From: Chloroflexus aggregans DSM 9485
GTDB taxonomy: Bacteria; Chloroflexota; Chloroflexia; Chloroflexales; Chloroflexaceae
Reading direction: 5' to 3'
Assembly: GCF_000021945.1 (NCBI RefSeq)
Contig: NC_011831.1
Coordinates: 1,088,001 to 1,152,000, forward strand
DNA length: 64,000 bases
Position numbers and translations under genes: made by a program. Shown here piece after piece: positions 1 through 9,897 of the stretch (position 1 is its first letter; each line of letters begins with the position of its first letter). The notes under the pieces were generated by a model. The model made no database searches, was not told where the DNA came from, and was given only the letters and a program-made list of their open reading frames with translations.

Positions 1-3000
1 GCGTCATCGACCCGCAACAGGTAGTCAGGGGCAAAACCGTCGGGGAAGCGCAGATCGGGCTGGCCGGCCGGCATCCCTTGCGTATAGACCGCCGGCGCGC
101 CGCCGGTAGCGGTATCAAGGTAGAGGTACAAATCCTCGCTTTCCCCCCAGATAGCGCCGCGCCATGCCACCCGCAGCGCCCGATCGTCCCAGCTCGCATA
201 GAGACGTTGCACGTCCCGGGTTGCAGCCAGTTCGCTGGCGCGGCGAGCCAATGCGCTGTTTTGACCAACCAACGCACATTGTCCCTCACGCCAGCCGGTG
301 GCAATCGTCCGTTCCGGCGCGGTGAAACCGGTTTGCGAAATAGCATCAGGCGTAAGCTGCGTATCGTAAATGATCGGGCCAAAGGTCTGGATGCGTTGGT
401 TGCCGTTGGCGTCTTGCTGCACCAAATGCGCATAGAGGATGCTGCCTTCAGGTGGCGTAGGCAGATCGTGGCTGCCGGGGCCAGCCCCATACGCACTGAG
501 AGCGGTCAGATTCGGCTCGCGGTCGGTGCTCCAACCGGCACGGAAGGTGACCGGGCCGGCGTTGTCGCTGCCTGCCCCCCATTCCATCCGCAAACCAGCG
601 CCGGCAGCACGCACGGCATCGCCTTCGTTCAACGTTGCGCCGCCGATCACACGCAATGTCGCTGTCTGCGCCGCCGGTGGGCGGACATCAACCACCATCG
701 GCTGCGCTGTGGCCGTGATCGTCTGCCCGGCTGCATCGGTTGCCCGCAGATCCATCGTGAACGACCAGTTATCGAGGTCGCTGGCCGGCTGGTTGACCGG
801 CACCCACCAGCGCCCGCTCATAGCCGGATCGGGAGCGGCATCGATCCACGTCACGCCATCGAACGAGGCTTGCACATTCGTGATCACGCCGGTATCGGTC
901 ACTTGAATCGGCAGTGCCAGCGTATCGCTGAAGGTATTGGCCGCCGTCAAGACTGCTGTCGCAAAGCCAATGGCCGTGGGAGCCGCCGTATCGACCATGA
1001 GCGCGATCTGGCGGGTAGCGAGACGATTGCTCTGATCGGTGACTTGCACTTCCAGCGCGTAGCGACCCTCTGCCGTCGGCGTCCACGTGGTCGAGAAGGA
1101 GCCGGTCAGTTCGCCAGACCACATCTGCTCGAAGATCAAGCTGCTATTCACCAATACGCGCACCCGGCTCAAACCGGCATCGGCCCGCGCATTGCCGGCG
1201 ATCGTAATCGGATCGAGCGTGGTGCGGACATTGCCGGTTGGCGCGGTAACGAGCAGATCGACCACCGGCGCAGGTGGCGTGACCGGCTGCGGCGTGCCGC
1301 TGCCGGTGCGGCCCAGCGTGTCTTGGGCCGTCGCGGTGCTGGTATAGGTGATATGGCCATTGACCACGTAGGTTACATCACGCCCGTGCAGCAGCCGCAC
1401 CTCGTCGCTGAGCCGGCGCCACGCCGGGGGCTGGTAATAGACGAGGGTGTCAGTCTGTTCGAGGATCGTGCCGCTGGGGGGCGGACAGACCAGCGTTGCG
1501 CTGGCGAGATTGATGTCACGGGCTTGGCAGGTGATAGTAGTGCGCGCCAGCGCGCCGCTACCCTGTTGGGCGACTGTCACTGTCACCTGCGGCGCGCGCA
1601 GATCGACCATGCCCCGCCAGACAATCACCCCCGCCGGATCAACGGTGCGATTGCCGAGCGCGTCGGTGGCGCGTATGGCAAGTGCATACATCCCGTCGAG
1701 CGTGTTCGGGACGGGCAGACTCCACGTACTAGCGGCGGCGCCGGGTGTGGCGAGCGTGACGTTCTGCCACGTGAGATCCGCCGCTGCGCGCAGATGCGCG
1801 ACTTCATCGGCAGTGAGCGCGTAGCCGTACAGATAGACCTCATCGAGCTGGCCGGCGAAGCCGCCTAGCCGCGCTTCGGCGGCAGGCAGCGTACCGGCGG
1901 CGCAGGGGGCGCTGGCCACGGCCACGCCATCACCGTAGACGGCTAATGTGGCGCCGTCGTAGGCTAACACGAGGTGCTGCCAACCCACGCCAGCCAGCGT
2001 AAACGCGAGCGAACATGCGCCGCTGTTGCCGCGCAGTTGGGCGCTGCTAGTGGTGAGTTCGACATACCCGGTTTGGCCGGCTTGGCCGCGCTCGAACACC
2101 CTGCCTGTGCCGTTGATCCACGCTGCGACGCTGAAGCTGTTGCGATCACCGAGCCGGTCAGCGATGGTGAGCGTTTGCGTGCCGCTAAGCGTGACCCCTT
2201 GCCCCACCCGGCCACTGGCGATCACCTGCGGGCAATTCGCGCCGTTACACGTCGCGATCAGCGCCGCATCCACTGCATTGGCGAACGATTCGCTGCCTGC
2301 CGGTTCATCAAACGGCAACCGCACCGCCGCGCCAGCTAGCGCATCGGCCTGCTCAAGTGGCACCCACGCCGCTGCCAGCGTCTGCACCCCGCTCGCCACT
2401 GTGCCGGTATCGGTCACGAGACCGGTCAGGGTCAGCGCAGCGGTGATCCGCTCGCCGGGATCGGTTGCCAACGCAATGGTAGGCGGCGTCGCATCAAGCC
2501 TCAGCAAAGTAGGCTGCTCGACGGTGCGCACATTGCCGGCCAGATCGATGGCGCGCAATGTAACTGTATACACACCGGTCGGCGGCGTTACCCGGCCATC
2601 AAGCCCGCCGCCAGTGGTGAGACGGTAGTCGTGCTGCCACGCGCCCCCGGTTGCCGTCACCTCTTGGGCAAGACTCGTCACCGCATCGGCGCTAGCCGGC
2701 AGCAACTCCAGCGTGAGTTGCGAACTGCCGCTAGCCGTATCGTTTAGCGTGCCGGTGAAGGGGAAGACCCAGCCACCACGGGCATCGAGCAGCGGTCGAA
2801 CGATGGCGGACGGCACATCGGGAGCCAGTGCTAGCACCGGCGGGGTGCGATCGACCCGGAACGTGACCGGTGCGCTCGGCGCGCCTTGATTGCCGGCGGC
2901 ATCGCGGGCGCGCACCCGCAGAGTGTGTGAGCCTTCCGGCAGGCTGCCCACATCGATCGTGGCGGCCCACGTTGCTCCGGGCGACGCCGTCTGCCAAGCG

Positions 3001-6000
3001 CCACTGTTCAAGCTGATTTCAACCTGCTCGATCGGATTGGTATCGGTAATTACCCCGCTCACCACCAGACCGCTATTCACGTTGGCTGCCGGCACGTAGC
3101 TGTCATTGACCAGCGAAAGGATGCTGGCCACCGGTGGCGTGTTGTCAACCACCAACCGTAACGGTACCGGCAACGTCCCGCTATCGAGCAAGCCCGACTC
3201 TTCTCCCACAAGCTGGGCCTGTACCGTCCCGATCTGGGTTCCGCCGCCGCTCAACCCCGCCGGTGCCATGACGCACGGCTGGCCGCTGGCGCACGCCAGC
3301 GCCGCGCTGACGCCAGCAGGCGCGTCAACCAGCCACGCAAAGCGTTGCGGACTGCCCAACAGCCGGTTCTGACCATCAACCGCTTGATAGAGCAGATGGG
3401 CGCGATTGGCGATCCGCGCGCCGGCGGCGACCACAAAGTGATCGGCGGCAGCAGCCACGGTTGGGCTCGTCAAACTCGCATCGCCATCCGAGAGCAGCGG
3501 CGATTCATCGAGCACCGCCGTCCCGGCCAGCAGGCGGCCCATCACCGAGCCGTTGCGTAGATAGACCAGCAAGGCCCGTCCGAAAGCAGTACTATAGGCC
3601 AACGCCGGTTCGGTCTCATCGCCGGGTGTGGCGGTGATTTGCGCCAGCGCAGTCGCGCCGCCATCGTCGAGCCGCACCAGCCAAATATCGCGTTGCGACG
3701 CCGTTCCGCGTTCGTAGGCGATCAGATAGTTCGTACCGGCGGCAACGGCTGTCACCGCGCTGCCAGCCTGCGCATTGTTATCGAGCACCAGCACCGACCC
3801 GGCGACCGTGCCATTCGCGGCGACGCGCTGGGCGCGCACCACCCCGCTGTCGAGCCACGCCACTACAAACCCGTCACCGTTGCTCGCCACTGCCGGCGCT
3901 GTCCCGTTACCGAGCGTCACCGGCGGCGAGACTGTCGCGCCGGCCACGCGCGCCATCTGGATTGTGCCGCCACTCTGCCATGCCACCAAACAGGCGCCGC
4001 TCTGGCACGCCACTGCCGGTTGCGTCCCGCTAGCCACATTCATTGGGGCCGGTAGGCTAGCGGGTTGGGCAGCAAAGAATTGCACTTGCCCGCCGCTAGC
4101 CGTCACCAGCGCGTAGGGCGCGGCGGTGCCGGGAGCAGTCGCGACTGCGAGCGCGCTCACATCGGCGCCGGCCCGCTCGGCAAAGGCCGGTTGCACCCAA
4201 CGCGCCGTCGGGTTGCCGCCCAAACTGTACTGCGCGATCGCGTCGAGCACGAACGGTCCTTCAGGCGCGTCAGCCGGAATAGTCAGATTGGTGACAAAGC
4301 TCTGTTCCTGCCCCGGCAGCAACTCGAACGACTGGGCCGGGAAACTGGTCAGCGGCGTATTCAACCAGACCGCACCGCGCAGCGGGCGGCCATCAGGTGG
4401 CAGATAGCGCAAGGTGACGGTGTAGACCAGCGACTGGCCGGGTCGCACAACAAGGTTTTCATCGTTCACAACGGGGAAAACGCCCAACGGTGCTTGCGGC
4501 GCGACCAGCGTCGCCGGCGTACTCGCCAGCTCTGTTGCCGCCAACGCCGCCAAATTCGGTTGGATGCTGACCTCAGCCGCCGGCAGCGCGCGGGTGAACA
4601 GACGGGCATGGGCCATCACCCCCACAAACCGTTGCGGGATATGTTGGCGATCCCCCAACCGCAGCTCGTTCTGCGACCAATCGACATCGCCGATCGCGCC
4701 CGCCCCGTGGTACGTATGCACCGCCGCGCCGTTGAGATAGGTGGTCACCACGCCACGGTTATACGTCACCGCCACGTGCGTCCACTGATTGAGCGGCGCC
4801 ACCGCGCCGGTGTTGATCCACGCCCAGCCGGGATTGGCGTTGGCAAAAGCCCACTGGATGGTGCCATCAGGGAAGCGCGCAACCTCATACTCACCTTCAC
4901 GGTTGATCAGAATACCGTTGGCGTTAGCGGTAGGATAGATCCAAACCGCAAAGGTCATTTCATCCGCCATGCGGAACCGCTCATCACTGATGACCAGAAA
5001 CTGATTGCCATTGAAACTCGTGCCGGTGCGTCCGGCCACCGTCACTCCAGCGGCAGGACAGGCTCCCGCCAGACAGCCAAACGCCATCCCGCCAAACGAG
5101 TCGGTAAAGGTCGTCGCGAGCGGCCACGCGCCAAGCCGCGAACGCGCCGCCACCGATCCGCTCTGATTAAGCCACGCTGCATCAGAAATGCCATCACCGC
5201 GCGAATCAGCCGCCAGCGGACTGGTACGGATCAGCAAGAGTCGCCCGCTCACCGTCACCCACTGGCCATTCACCTCTTGGGTATCGCTCAGCCCGTCGCC
5301 ATCGGTATCAGCGCGGGTCGGGTCGGTGCCCCAGCGCGCCTCAACCAGATCGCTCAAGCCATTACCATCGGTATCGGCCAGCCGCGGATTAAAGCGCATC
5401 CCTTCGTTGGCGCGCTGGAGCTCAAAGGCGTCGCTCAAACCATCGCCGTCGGCATCCCACGAGCTCTCGTTGGGATCGACTTCGCGGCGGAGGCTATCAA
5501 AGTCAGCATCGGGCAGCGGTGGGAAGGCGATGTTGCTTCCCCAATCCATGCGCACAAACTCATCGAGCGTCGCCGGGAAGACATCGAAGACCACGCTATC
5601 GGCCAAGCGCGAGTTATAACGTTGCACATCATCATACGCGCCGCACCAGAGGATAATGCACCGCTTGTAGGGCAGATTAAAGGCCGTGTTCATCCACAGC
5701 GCCGTTGAGCGATTGATCCCCGCTGGGAAGGAAAAATCAACCGAACGCGGATACGAGCCTTGGATCGGTGGCCAACCAGGCGAGACGTGAAGACTCTGTT
5801 CTGAGGTGGCGAGCGATGCCTCACCGGAAACCCGCTGACGGGCTTGCCAGTCATTCCACGGGTTGCCAAACCAACGATTGCCGATCCGGTTCGGATTCCA
5901 TGCCAGATTCGGGTAAATAGTCGCACTAAAGCGGAGTGGGTTCCACGCGGTCATACCTGCCGCCGGATTGACCAGCCCCAAACTCGTGCCACCTACCGTT

Positions 6001-9000
6001 GGGCGCACGGTCAAATAGCGCGATTCGTCCACAATAAAACGCGCGATCTGCTGGAACAGCCACGACGAGAACGACGTCGCGCGGCCTAAAATCAGCGAGA
6101 GTATCACCGACAGCACCGCGTCGAGAATAGTAATGACGGCCACAATAATAAAGCCGACTTTGGGGATAAAGGTCAGCGCCGTCAAGAACACGATCCACGC
6201 GACCTGCAAGACCGTCGCGATGATCAGTTGGGCTAGCGCCACGCCCGACAATTGGTTCGAGATCGCTTCATAGATCGCCAAGCCAATCGTCGCCACGACC
6301 AACACCCCGCCCACAAAGATCGTGAGCGCCGCCGAAGCCGCCGTTATCTTCTGCAAGCCGAATTTGGCGATCAAGGCAAGGTCAATGCCGTTTTTAACAA
6401 TCGTCGCCACCGATGAGGTGACATGGGCAACCAATTCCATACCGCCGGCCAACAGCCAGCGGTTCAGTTCGGGTGAAAACCGGCCGAGGTGGGCTGTCGC
6501 CGCTAAGATCAAGCCAGTTACCAGCGCGCTAGCGATCGCACCGTAGATGGCATCGCCGGCCTTCGCCTTAAAGCTGGTCATGAACCGGCTCGAAACCGCC
6601 CAAGCCGCGGCTGCGCCACGCACCGAGCTAATCGCCAGCCCCTTCACCACGCCGCCGATCATCTTCAGCACCGAATTGGTATCCGAACCCTGCGCCGGCC
6701 CTAGCGCCGCAAGTGCATGCTTGAGCGCACCGGCCCCTTGGGTAGCCAAAGCAGTGTTAATCTGGGCCAGCGAGGCATCAGGAGCTGCAAACCCAACCAT
6801 CGGGCGCTGTTCGCCATTGGCCACCAACGCCATCACGCCTTGGATCAGTACGGCAAGATAATTGCGCAACAGCACAAGCTGGCCCTCGCGCGTCTCTTCA
6901 TCGGCGCTGGTCTGCCCGCGATGACGATCGATAAAGCGTTGCACCGTCTGCTCGGGCGACAAGGTGCGCCAATCGCCACCGGAAAACTCATAGCCGGTCA
7001 TGCTCAGGTAATTGGCGGTCTGCACCAACACTGCATTCTCGCCGCCGGTCGCCAAATTCATGGTCAAGACGGTATCCGACCACGTGGCATTTTTGCCCAA
7101 GCTGTCAAAATTGAGCGCACGAAAGGTCTCGCTGCGCAGATGGAGGATCAACAGCTGGTGCAGGACCGGAATCTGCGCCAGCAGATTGCGGTTGAGCGTA
7201 GCCGCGTCACGAGCCATGCTGAGCGTATCGCTGCGGGTATACGCGCTGGCGAGGAAGATATTCGGCAAACCCCAACGTTCTTGGACCGGCACACTGCCAT
7301 TGCTCAAACGGTGGAAACGGTTCGCAATCGTCGCCGGCGAGAGATCGGCCCGCGCGCGCATAAAGGTCTGGTTCAGACTGTTCGTCAGGGCCAAGAGTGC
7401 GTCATCGCGGGCCACCGCGTCTCCCTGCGCCTGCGGATCGGCCACTACCAACGCGCCGGCCACGCCATGGTCTTCGCGCACTTGCATGCCGGTCATCAGC
7501 CATGGTTCATTATCGTAAACATGGATCAGGCCGGGTTGATCGAAGCCATCAACGTCATTCTTCATCTGCACGGCCCACACCAAACGCACACGGTGAGCAT
7601 TGCCCCACGCCGGCGCCCCCCGATAGAGCATCCGGCCCGCAAAAGCCACTCGTTCGCCGGTCTGGCCATCGGTGACAAGGCTAAGCGGCACATACGCGGC
7701 GATGGTGTTGGCGTCAGCTTGGCGCAAGGTAATGCCTTGTGCGCTGAGCAGCGGCGACGAGAGGTTGCCGTTGCCATTATCGGTATACGGCGGCAGCGTC
7801 GCAAACGAATTGGCCGGGATCGAGATCTCCAGCAACGGCAGCAGTTGGATATCATCGGTTGTGCCGTTGCGATCCTGCACTTGCCCGGCACTATCGTTAG
7901 GCCAATCGAACCGGCTCTGCGCATACCACAAGTGGCGCGCGTTTTGCGTGCGCACCTGAATATCAACCGCTACCAACTGGTTGGCTGTCAGATTATCGAA
8001 GCGCAGCCAGAGCGCCCGATCGCCGCGAAAGGCACCGCGATCCGCCGAGTGGGTCAACGGCGAGAGATCGAGCCGGTCTGGCACACCATCGTTATCATCG
8101 TCGTAGTCGAAAGCGTCGGGGATGTTATCGCCATCGGTATCACGCGCTTGCAGCACATTCCCGTTACGAACTACTTCCAGACTATCGAGTACACCATCGC
8201 GGTTGGTATCTTGCGCTAACGGGTCGAGCCGCCAATCACGGGATGCATAGGTGAAGCCCACCGCCTCGGCAAAATCGCTCAAGCCATCGCCGTCGGTATC
8301 GGTATCGAGCGGGTTCGTGCCGAGAAACTGCTCTTGGAAGTCGGTCAAGCCATCGCCGTCGCTATCGCGACCATCATCAACCATCACGGCTGGCGCGCTG
8401 GTGAACGCCGTCGCCGCCTGCGTGGTAAGTGCCGTCAGCCGCGCCGGGCCATCGGCAGCCACCTGCGGGTTGGTGCCCAGCAACGCCTCTTGCGCGTCGC
8501 TGAGGCCATCACCATCGCTATCGATCGTCGCATGGCCGCGCGCCGCGCTCAACCACACATCAGACAGCAACCGCGCCGCCGCCACAGCAGGCGGCAACGA
8601 CGCTTCAGCCGCTTGAGAGAGGTCTAGCTCAGCTTGAGGTTGGCGGCGATAAGCCGTTTGCGCAGCTAGCTCGGTCTGGGCCGCATCAACCCGCTGTGCC
8701 GTCAGCAATGGGCCACCCACCAGCGCTACGATCAACACCCCTGCTAATATGCCAGATAGCCGGCGTGAACCGCGCCAGCGGATCAGGAGAGTCATGGCGC
8801 CCAACCCCGCCAAGAGCGCGCCTACCACCGGCAAGGCCGCATCGCTCGCCCCGCGCAATGCTCCCAACCACTGCTGCCAGAACAACGGCATCCCCGGCGG
8901 CAACGGGCCAAACTCGGCAAAATCCATGGTCACCTGCGCGCGGCTAGCCGGCTGATCGCCGCTAGCCGGCAAGATCACATGCAACACTTGGCGCGCCGGC

Positions 9001-9677
9001 AAGCCATCAGCAGTCAGCCACAGCTCACCGCTGCCCCGCAGCCGGTGATACTCATCCGCCGGACGCAACTCAACCCCCGGCGGCAACCGGTTCGCCTGCC
9101 GCAATGCCGCCTGCTGGCGTTCGCGTAGATAGCGCTCGAGCGCCATCGCATCGATCTGGAAGGCATAGCGCGTCACCGTGCGCCCAGCTATCTGCTCCTC
9201 GCCCAACGGCTGCACATCACGCACCGCATTCAAATACCCCAACACATCACCGCCGGGCGCAAACAGCTCGCCAAAACCGCTGTACTCCTCCCATGCCCCC
9301 TCACCTTGGCGCACCCACGTCTGCCCGGCGACAATACGCAGCATCACGCTGCCCTCACCGGTCTGCACATTCCCACCCTGCGTCCACAACCGCAGCTCAG
9401 TCGTCTCAGCCGGCAGATCAGCCGTGCCTTGCAGATAGATTTCGTGCTGGTCAGGAGGTTGGCCGGCATTCCCCGGCGAAGCAACCGGGTCAGCAATGAT
9501 CGTCGCCGTCGCGTCAAACCGGTATGTGCCGGTGCTAAGCGCACGCTGCCAAGCCACACGGATTGGATCTGGATTCGCCACCGGATACAGACGTACAGCT
9601 ATTAGTAACAGGAGAAGGGAGATGAGGGCAACCGACAAACCAACGACGGAGCGCGAGAGATGGTGCGGCTTGGGCAT
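1..9677 (-). CDS. Giant secreted LamG / thrombospondin-3 / Ig-like repeat surface protein (C-terminus beyond left edge)
   Basis: Reading the minus strand from the ATG at 9677, the frame stays open for 3,225 codons to the window edge, so the protein is partial. A GGAAGGA ribosome site lies 8 nt before the ATG. A signal-anchor helix lies near residues 12-29 and a LolA/LppX-like region near 35-265. Two membrane helices follow (about 280-322), then calcium-binding thrombospondin-3 motifs such as DSDGDGLSD (about 385-540). A hydrophobic block with several helices lies at about 1040-1200. A second thrombospondin-3 cluster is near 1405-1500, LamG jelly-roll domains near 1515-1695 and 2450-2625, a beta-propeller-like stretch near 1825-2140, and Ig-like modules between and after them. 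Such proteins act at the cell surface in adhesion or sheath formation; the role here is inferred. The overlapping plus-strand open frames are shadows. Confidence 0.9.
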   Translation of the reverse strand, partial: MPKPHHLSRSVVGLSVALISLLLLLIAVRLYPVANPDPIRVAWQRALSTGTYRFDATATIIADPVASPGNAGQPPDQHEIYLQGTADLPAETTELRLWTQGGNVQTGEGSVMLRIVAGQTWVRQGEGAWEEYSGFGELFAPGGDVLGYLNAVRDVQPLGEEQIAGRTVTRYAFQIDAMALERYLRERQQAALRQANRLPPGVELRPADEYHRLRGSGELWLTADGLPARQVLHVILPASGDQPASRAQVTMDFAEFGPLPPGMPLFWQQWLGALRGASDAALPVVGALLAGLGAMTLLIRWRGSRRLSGILAGVLIVALVGGPLLTAQRVDAAQTELAAQTAYRRQPQAELDLSQAAEASLPPAVAAARLLSDVWLSAARGHATIDSDGDGLSDAQEALLGTNPQVAADGPARLTALTTQAATAFTSAPAVMVDDGRDSDGDGLTDFQEQFLGTNPLDTDTDGDGLSDFAEAVGFTYASRDWRLDPLAQDTNRDGVLDSLEVVRNGNVLQARDTDGDNIPDAFDYDDDNDGVPDRLDLSPLTHSADRGAFRGDRALWLRFDNLTANQLVAVDIQVRTQNARHLWYAQSRFDWPNDSAGQVQDRNGTTDDIQLLPLLEISIPANSFATLPPYTDNGNGNLSSPLLSAQGITLRQADANTIAAYVPLSLVTDGQTGERVAFAGRMLYRGAPAWGNAHRVRLVWAVQMKNDVDGFDQPGLIHVYDNEPWLMTGMQVREDHGVAGALVVADPQAQGDAVARDDALLALTNSLNQTFMRARADLSPATIANRFHRLSNGSVPVQERWGLPNIFLASAYTRSDTLSMARDAATLNRNLLAQIPVLHQLLILHLRSETFRALNFDSLGKNATWSDTVLTMNLATGGENAVLVQTANYLSMTGYEFSGGDWRTLSPEQTVQRFIDRHRGQTSADEETREGQLVLLRNYLAVLIQGVMALVANGEQRPMVGFAAPDASLAQINTALATQGAGALKHALAALGPAQGSDTNSVLKMIGGVVKGLAISSVRGAAAAWAVSSRFMTSFKAKAGDAIYGAIASALVTGLILAATAHLGRFSPELNRWLLAGGMELVAHVTSSVATIVKNGIDLALIAKFGLQKITAASAALTIFVGGVLVVATIGLAIYEAISNQLSGVALAQLIIATVLQVAWIVFLTALTFIPKVGFIIVAVITILDAVLSVILSLILGRATSFSSWLFQQIARFIVDESRYLTVRPTVGGTSLGLVNPAAGMTAWNPLRFSATIYPNLAWNPNRIGNRWFGNPWNDWQARQRVSGEASLATSEQSLHVSPGWPPIQGSYPRSVDFSFPAGINRSTALWMNTAFNLPYKRCIILWCGAYDDVQRYNSRLADSVVFDVFPATLDEFVRMDWGSNIAFPPLPDADFDSLRREVDPNESSWDADGDGLSDAFELQRANEGMRFNPRLADTDGNGLSDLVEARWGTDPTRADTDGDGLSDTQEVNGQWVTVSGRLLLIRTSPLAADSRGDGISDAAWLNQSGSVAARSRLGAWPLATTFTDSFGGMAFGCLAGACPAAGVTVAGRTGTSFNGNQFLVISDERFRMADEMTFAVWIYPTANANGILINREGEYEVARFPDGTIQWAFANANPGWAWINTGAVAPLNQWTHVAVTYNRGVVTTYLNGAAVHTYHGAGAIGDVDWSQNELRLGDRQHIPQRFVGVMAHARLFTRALPAAEVSIQPNLAALAATELASTPATLVAPQAPLGVFPVVNDENLVVRPGQSLVYTVTLRYLPPDGRPLRGAVWLNTPLTSFPAQSFELLPGQEQSFVTNLTIPADAPEGPFVLDAIAQYSLGGNPTARWVQPAFAERAGADVSALAVATAPGTAAPYALVTASGGQVQFFAAQPASLPAPMNVASGTQPAVACQSGACLVAWQSGGTIQMARVAGATVSPPVTLGNGTAPAVASNGDGFVVAWLDSGVVRAQRVAANGTVAGSVLVLDNNAQAGSAVTAVAAGTNYLIAYERGTASQRDIWLVRLDDGGATALAQITATPGDETEPALAYSTAFGRALLVYLRNGSVMGRLLAGTAVLDESPLLSDGDASLTSPTVAAAADHFVVAAGARIANRAHLLYQAVDGQNRLLGSPQRFAWLVDAPAGVSAALACASGQPCVMAPAGLSGGGTQIGTVQAQLVGEESGLLDSGTLPVPLRLVVDNTPPVASILSLVNDSYVPAANVNSGLVVSGVITDTNPIEQVEISLNSGAWQTASPGATWAATIDVGSLPEGSHTLRVRARDAAGNQGAPSAPVTFRVDRTPPVLALAPDVPSAIVRPLLDARGGWVFPFTGTLNDTASGSSQLTLELLPASADAVTSLAQEVTATGGAWQHDYRLTTGGGLDGRVTPPTGVYTVTLRAIDLAGNVRTVEQPTLLRLDATPPTIALATDPGERITAALTLTGLVTDTGTVASGVQTLAAAWVPLEQADALAGAAVRLPFDEPAGSESFANAVDAALIATCNGANCPQVIASGRVGQGVTLSGTQTLTIADRLGDRNSFSVAAWINGTGRVFERGQAGQTGYVELTTSSAQLRGNSGACSLAFTLAGVGWQHLVLAYDGATLAVYGDGVAVASAPCAAGTLPAAEARLGGFAGQLDEVYLYGYALTADEVAHLRAAADLTWQNVTLATPGAAASTWSLPVPNTLDGMYALAIRATDALGNRTVDPAGVIVWRGMVDLRAPQVTVTVAQQGSGALARTTITCQARDINLASATLVCPPPSGTILEQTDTLVYYQPPAWRRLSDEVRLLHGRDVTYVVNGHITYTSTATAQDTLGRTGSGTPQPVTPPAPVVDLLVTAPTGNVRTTLDPITIAGNARADAGLSRVRVLVNSSLIFEQMWSGELTGSFSTTWTPTAEGRYALEVQVTDQSNRLATRQIALMVDTAAPTAIGFATAVLTAANTFSDTLALPIQVTDTGVITNVQASFDGVTWIDAAPDPAMSGRWWVPVNQPASDLDNWSFTMDLRATDAAGQTITATAQPMVVDVRPPAAQTATLRVIGGATLNEGDAVRAAGAGLRMEWGAGSDNAGPVTFRAGWSTDREPNLTALSAYGAGPGSHDLPTPPEGSILYAHLVQQDANGNQRIQTFGPIIYDTQLTPDAISQTGFTAPERTIATGWREGQCALVGQNSALARRASELAATRDVQRLYASWDDRALRVAWRGAIWGESEDLYLYLDTATGGAPAVYTQGMPAGQPDLRFPDGFAPDYLLRVDD

Positions 9678-9897
9678 GGCGAGATCCTTCCAAAACATTG
9701 GATAGATATGAAACGACAAGGAATTAGCACAACAATGTTTTGAGTATGCTGAGAGTGTTAGCGAAAGGGACAAACTCCTTTAGCGGGCATGAAGTACCAC
9801 GATAGCTCATCGTTGACGCACAGTAACGTCCTCATGCGAGAGTGTACAAGGTGTAGCGTAACAAAAACGTTACACACTGGGTCGCTCACGCAACGGC

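Noticed and set aside
78-1868. A 596-codon plus-strand open frame
   Set aside because: Shadow of the giant minus-strand gene, with odd Arg/His/Cys-rich composition and no domain. The same holds for frames at 4065-5708 and 6717-8219.
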